A stretch of 64,000 nucleotides of DNA from positions 1 to 64,000 of the forward strand of contig MU859210.1 in NCBI GenBank assembly GCA_033297205.1, written 5' to 3'. The translations under genes were made by a program, and so were the position numbers. The DNA comes from Pseudoneurospora amorphoporcata. Its lineage: Eukaryota; Ascomycota; Sordariomycetes; Sordariales; Sordariaceae. The notes under the pieces are model-generated. The model worked only from the letters and a program-made list of their open reading frames with translations. It had not been told where the DNA came from and ran no database searches. Each line of letters begins with the position of its first letter. Position 1 is the first letter of the stretch. This document shows, piece after piece, positions 59,903 to 64,000 of this stretch.

Positions 59903-62900
59903 ATGGCCCAAAATGTGCGTCGAGTTTTCATCCAGCCCAGCCCACAAACTCACATCAATTTCACCCTCACTCTCGTCTTTCTTCACAAGTTACCGTTCAA
60001 CTTACTAACACTCCGCCCTCACCTCACAGACTCAACCAGATCTCACCAAGCTTCCCACCAAGCTCCGCCATAACTTTGTCCTAAACCCCATCACAGCCCT
60101 CGCCTTCTACCACCACTCTCCCGACGATTCTCGCGTCTTCGTCCTCGCAGCCGAAGACACCTATCTGAAAATCTACGACGTCGCCACCTCCCGCTTGATT
60201 GCCCAGCTCAAAGTCTTTTACTCGCAGCCGATTCACGGTCTTTACGTTTCCCAGCTCCCACCATCACCAACATCCAGGACTGCGGGAGAAGATGAAAATG
60301 CAGATGAACCACGGGTGCTGATCTGGGGCGCCAATTCCGTCGCTGTTATTCCCCAGTCCACCATCGCCAAGCTGCTGGAGGGGGGGGGAACCCCCGTGGA
60401 TGTTGTCGGAAAAGAAGTGAAAGAGTTTAAAGCGGCAGATTGGATTTACGATGGGATATTGTTCCCCTCTTCCACCACCAAAGGGGGGGTGGTGCAAGGA
60501 GGGGCGTTGGTAACCGCTCACAACGAGGTTATTCCCCTCTCTATTAGGAGGGACGGACAGATTCAGATGACTTTTGGCCAGCCAACCTCGCCGTCGCGAC
60601 CGATTTTGTATTCGGCGAATCTGTGTTTGTTGGATGATGATGATGACGACGAGAACACGACGACGATTCTGGTGGCGGGCGGTACTGTCTTTGGGGAGAT
60701 TGTCGTGTGGAAGTACTTTTTCTCTGCCGAGGAGGAGGAAAGCCAGAAGAAGAAGAAGATGAAAAAGAAGGAGTTCGAAGTCCTCTACGTTTTTACCGGT
60801 CATGAGGGATCCATCTTTGGGGTTTCTATTTCGCCCGAGATTTCTTTGTCAGGAGGAGAGAAGATCAGGTTGCTGGCTAGCTGCAGCGATGATCGCACGG
60901 TGCGGGTGTGGGATATTACCGATTCGCCAAACAAGAAGAAGAAATTGAAAGTCACCACCACCACAGGTACAGGTACTCTCACGAACGGTGGTTCCGGTGA
61001 GGATGGTGGTGGTCATTCCAGGGTCAAAACGGGCTTGGAAGAGGCCAGAGAGACCGGTTTCGGAGACACCACCAACAACTCGGAAGTCAAACTCGAAAAC
61101 CAAAACGACAAGGCCAGATGTCTCGCTGTGGCTATGGGTCACGTTTCACGAATCTGGCAGGTGCGGTTCACGGGAAGGACGCAACATGGGGATGGAAGTG
61201 CCGTTGAGATCCACTCGTTTGGTGAAGATGCCACCAGGCAGAGGTGGGATCTGACGCTGGATCAGAACAAGTGGAAGGAGGCGCTGGAGAGGGGGTACTC
61301 TGGTGGTGAACAAGACGTTGCTGGGTCGTTTGGCACGCTGAAGAACTGCGGTATTGTGAGCTGTCACAATGGAAAGAATATGTGGTCTACGGCCGTGTCG
61401 GGAGGGGATGGGCTGCCGACACTGATTGCTACGGGAGGCGCGGATGGGAAGATTACCATGGCTGGGGATCAGGCGGTGGTTAAAAAAGGGGCGGAGACGT
61501 ATGGGGATATTGACGTTACGTTGACGGTGGAGGATGTGATGAGGGTTGCTGAGGGGGTCGAGGAGGCGACTACCCCCGTGGAAGGGCAAAAGAAGAGCAC
61601 GACGAAGAATGGGTTCCAGAGATACGCGTTTCTCTCGGAGAATACGCTTCTCGCTACGACTTCTTCGGGTAGGCTCTTGCACGGGACAGTAGGCCAGAGT
61701 CTGACATGGAAGAATGTTCATCTTTCGGAGACCGTCCTCGCCGACCTCAAGTCCTACTACGTCGTCAAGAGCCCGGTACCGGGTACCGCCATCCTCGGTA
61801 GTTCCAGCGGCAAAGTCTATCTCTTCCGCGAAGACGGTCACGAAATCAAGGAACTGCACACCTTCCCCGGCAAGATCTCCGACATCCTCCTCATCGAAGG
61901 CTCCCAAGAAACCCTGCACAAAGACCAACCCGGTGGCGCCTGGACAGTAATCATCACGGTCCTGGGCCTCGACCACGCCCTTCTTATGTCTTTCAACCCC
62001 TCCACCTCCTCCGTCACCATCGACCCCCGTAAGATTTATTTGTCTAGCGACGACGTCTCCCCCTTCATCGCCACAGCCGCCGCCTTCTGCGGTTCCAAAC
62101 TGATCCTCGGCTCGCGCGTCGGTGCCGTCGCATTGTACAAGTCCACCGACGACGACGCTTACACCCTCGACTACTCCCGCAAAGACACGCGCACCAAAGA
62201 CGCAATCACCTGCATCGTTCCGCTACCGGGCAGCTCGACTTCTTTCCTGACAGGCTGTCGCGATGGGCGGTACAGGATATACACCATCACTTTTATTCCC
62301 AAAGGAGGAACAGAGACGCTGGAAGTTTGCGACCTTGTTACTTCTACCGAAGACAGCAAAACAGTCTTTCATCTCCAACACGAAATCTCCCCTCCTTTAG
62401 GGATGATCGAAGGCGCCCGGTTTACCAAGACGAGCACAGGTATCATCGACCTGATCATCCACGGCTTCCGCGGCAAGAATTTCATCGTCTGGAGCGAGTC
62501 CACCCGGCAGGAACTCACAACCGTCGAATGCGGCGGCGGGCACCGGGCTTTTGACGTTGTTTTTCCCTCTTCTTCTTCTTCTTCTTCTGGCTCTGGCTCA
62601 GGCTCTTGCTCTGGCTCTCCCCCCGGGCCTTTGCGGTTTGTATTCACCAAAGCCTCTGCCATGCGGTTCTACAGCCAATCATCACCACCTCTGCGCACCC
62701 TCAAGGAAGGTGGGCACGGAAGGGAACTAAGAGCCGTGGCTGCTTCTGTTTCTTTTTCCACAAAGGAAGTGGGACGGTACATAGCCACCGCTGCTGAAGA
62801 TACCACGATCAGGCTGTGGCAGTACCGTGATGCTCTTTCTGATGCAAGAGAGACGGAGAGGGGGTTCAAACCGCTCGCGATTCTCGAGAAACACAGTGCA

Positions 62901-63875
62901 GGTATCCAGGCCATGAAGTGGTTTGGCGAATCCCATTTGTTGAGCAGTGCGGGGAACGAGGAGTTTTATATCTGGAGGATTACCAAGCTGCAGTCCGAGT
63001 ATGAGGCGTTGGCGGTGGTCTGCGAGTCGCAATACCCTGACCGGAGCGCCGACGGGGACCTGCGCATCGTCGACTTTGACGTGCAAGATTGGGGGGATTG
63101 GCACGCAGGCCAACAACCTGATGCGATGCTCATCAGCCTGGCGCTAAGCAACTCGACGCTCAAGACCTATCTCTACTGGATCGGGGAGCAGCGGTGGGTG
63201 TTGCTGGCTGAGGGCCGGTACACGGGCGCTTGTCTGACGCAGATCCGGCACCTGCGCCTGCGCGTCCCTGCCGGAGATGCCCCTGGGGATAGAGGTATCC
63301 ACGTTTTGACGGCGTCGACGGACGGTCATCTGGCTGTTTGGGGTGTTGCTGTTTCAAAAAAGCCTTTTACTGACGATGGGGTGAGTAGTGACTACGGGTG
63401 TCTGGCTCTGTTCAAGGTCCACCAGAGCAGCATCAAGGGCTTGGACGTCTCCAAGGCACGCTACAATTCAAAGATGATGGATGAGAGCTGGTTCGTGGTT
63501 ACGGGCGGTGATGATAATGCCGTCATCTTTACGAGCCTGAGGCTGGTCCATGTCGGTCACTCATACAAGGCGTTGAGCAGCAGGTCGAGAGTCAAGGGTG
63601 CGCATGCTGCTGGTGTTACGGGGATTTGCATGGTCAGGGAGGAGAGGGGTGGGGATGGGGAAGAAGCTGTGGTGGATGTGGTTAGTATCAGCAATGACCA
63701 GCGGGTGAAGCTTTGGCGGGCGGTTTGGAAGGAGGGAAGCGAAGAGCCGGCCAAGGTGACGCTGTTGGATAATCAGTATAGCTCGGTGGCGGACGCTGGG
63801 GATGTGGAGGTTATCAAGGAGGGGAGGGTGATGGTTGGGGGAGTGGGGATGGAGGTTTGGGATTTCGGTGGGTAG
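59903..63875 (+). CDS. rtt10: WDR6/Rtt10-type WD40 protein (tRNA 2'-O-methylation cofactor)
   Basis: The main exon is 60030-63875. An in-frame TAA at 60006 and a perfect branch/acceptor (TACTAAC, then CCTCACAG at 60029) show a preceding intron. The best first exon is 59903-59914 (ATGGCCCAAAAT, A at -3 and G at +4), donor GTGCGT, giving MAQN joined to TQPDLTKLPTKLR; 1285 residues. WD40 repeats include FTGHEGSIFGVSISPE, LLASCSDDRTVRVWDI, AMGHVSRIWQVRF, ATAAEDTTIRLWQY, SSAGNEEFYIWRI and SNDQRVKLWRA, spread over three propellers as in WDR6. Yeast Rtt10/Trm734 partners Trm7 to methylate the 2'-O of nucleotide 34 in tRNA; it also affects endosomal recycling. Short Lys/Glu, Ser/Gly and DDDDDE inserts interrupt the repeats. 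The family is clear; the first exon is less certain. Confidence 0.85.
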
Positions 63876-64000
63876 GTAGAATAGGGGAGTAGGGTTAGAT
63901 AAAAGCGTATTTCATAAGTTGTTAGTATAGAGGAATGCCGCAAGGCAGATGTTTATGAAGACGGGTCGGAGTCACTTTGGCCGAGATGATATGGTCCGCG
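63876..64000. other. 3' flank of the WDR6-like gene
   Basis: 125 bp to the window edge, probably 3' UTR. Nothing else can be seen. Confidence 0.4.

Overview
The window is nuclear DNA from a filamentous ascomycete, most likely a Sordariomycete and possibly from the Sordariales. The evidence is fungal gene content, short introns (mostly 50-180 bp) with GTRNGT donors and CTAAC/CTGAC branch sites, long intrinsically disordered proteins, wide gene-poor spacers with TACCTACC-type motifs, and repeat copies that differ by AT-ward transitions of the kind left by RIP. The species was not determined.

Ten protein genes, one tRNA gene and a doubtful gene fragment at the left edge are supported. Left to right: an MTM1/SLC25A39-40-type mitochondrial carrier (-, 1250-2710); an unassigned multi-pass membrane protein (-, 3516-5204); a 1199-residue disordered protein with a C-terminal cysteine domain (-, 7740-11515); a PAF-acetylhydrolase-like serine hydrolase (-, 15322-17577); an intracellular GH3-PA14 beta-glucosidase in six exons (+, 24780-27808); a Cdc1-type metallophosphoesterase (+, 29578-31888); uracil-DNA glycosylase (+, 32993-34426); an Msb1/Mug8-family polarity protein in four exons (+, 38643-42198); tRNA-Arg(ACG) (+, 43991-44062); a PPZ-type Ser/Thr phosphatase (-, 47007-48709); a SUR7/PalI-family membrane protein (+, 56822-57898); and a WDR6/Rtt10 WD40 protein (+, about 59903-63875).

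The genes are housekeeping or morphogenetic and do not form a pathway cluster. Several are split by introns, so their ends were rebuilt by hand from splice sites. This recovers the last exon of the beta-glucosidase behind a (GAT)25 microsatellite, two terminal exons of PPZ, and the first, second and last exons of the Msb1-like gene.

The spacers at 5.2-7.7, 11.5-15.3, 17.6-24.8, 34.4-38.6, 42.2-47.0 and 48.7-56.8 kb hold no convincing protein gene. They carry non-autonomous inverted-repeat elements. One 544-bp element has 96-bp terminal inverted repeats and TA target duplications (53.3-53.9 kb). A 240-bp family has two copies (19.8 and 28.7 kb). A 300-bp family has two inverted copies (19.4 and 21.2 kb). 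There is one more probable relic at 5.8-6.6 kb. A 10-N assembly gap lies in homopolymers near 44.7 kb. No previously undescribed defence or biosynthetic system was found. The most interesting signals are the small-element families with RIP-like decay and an acid-free, mitochondrial-presequence-like open frame upstream of the UNG start codon.
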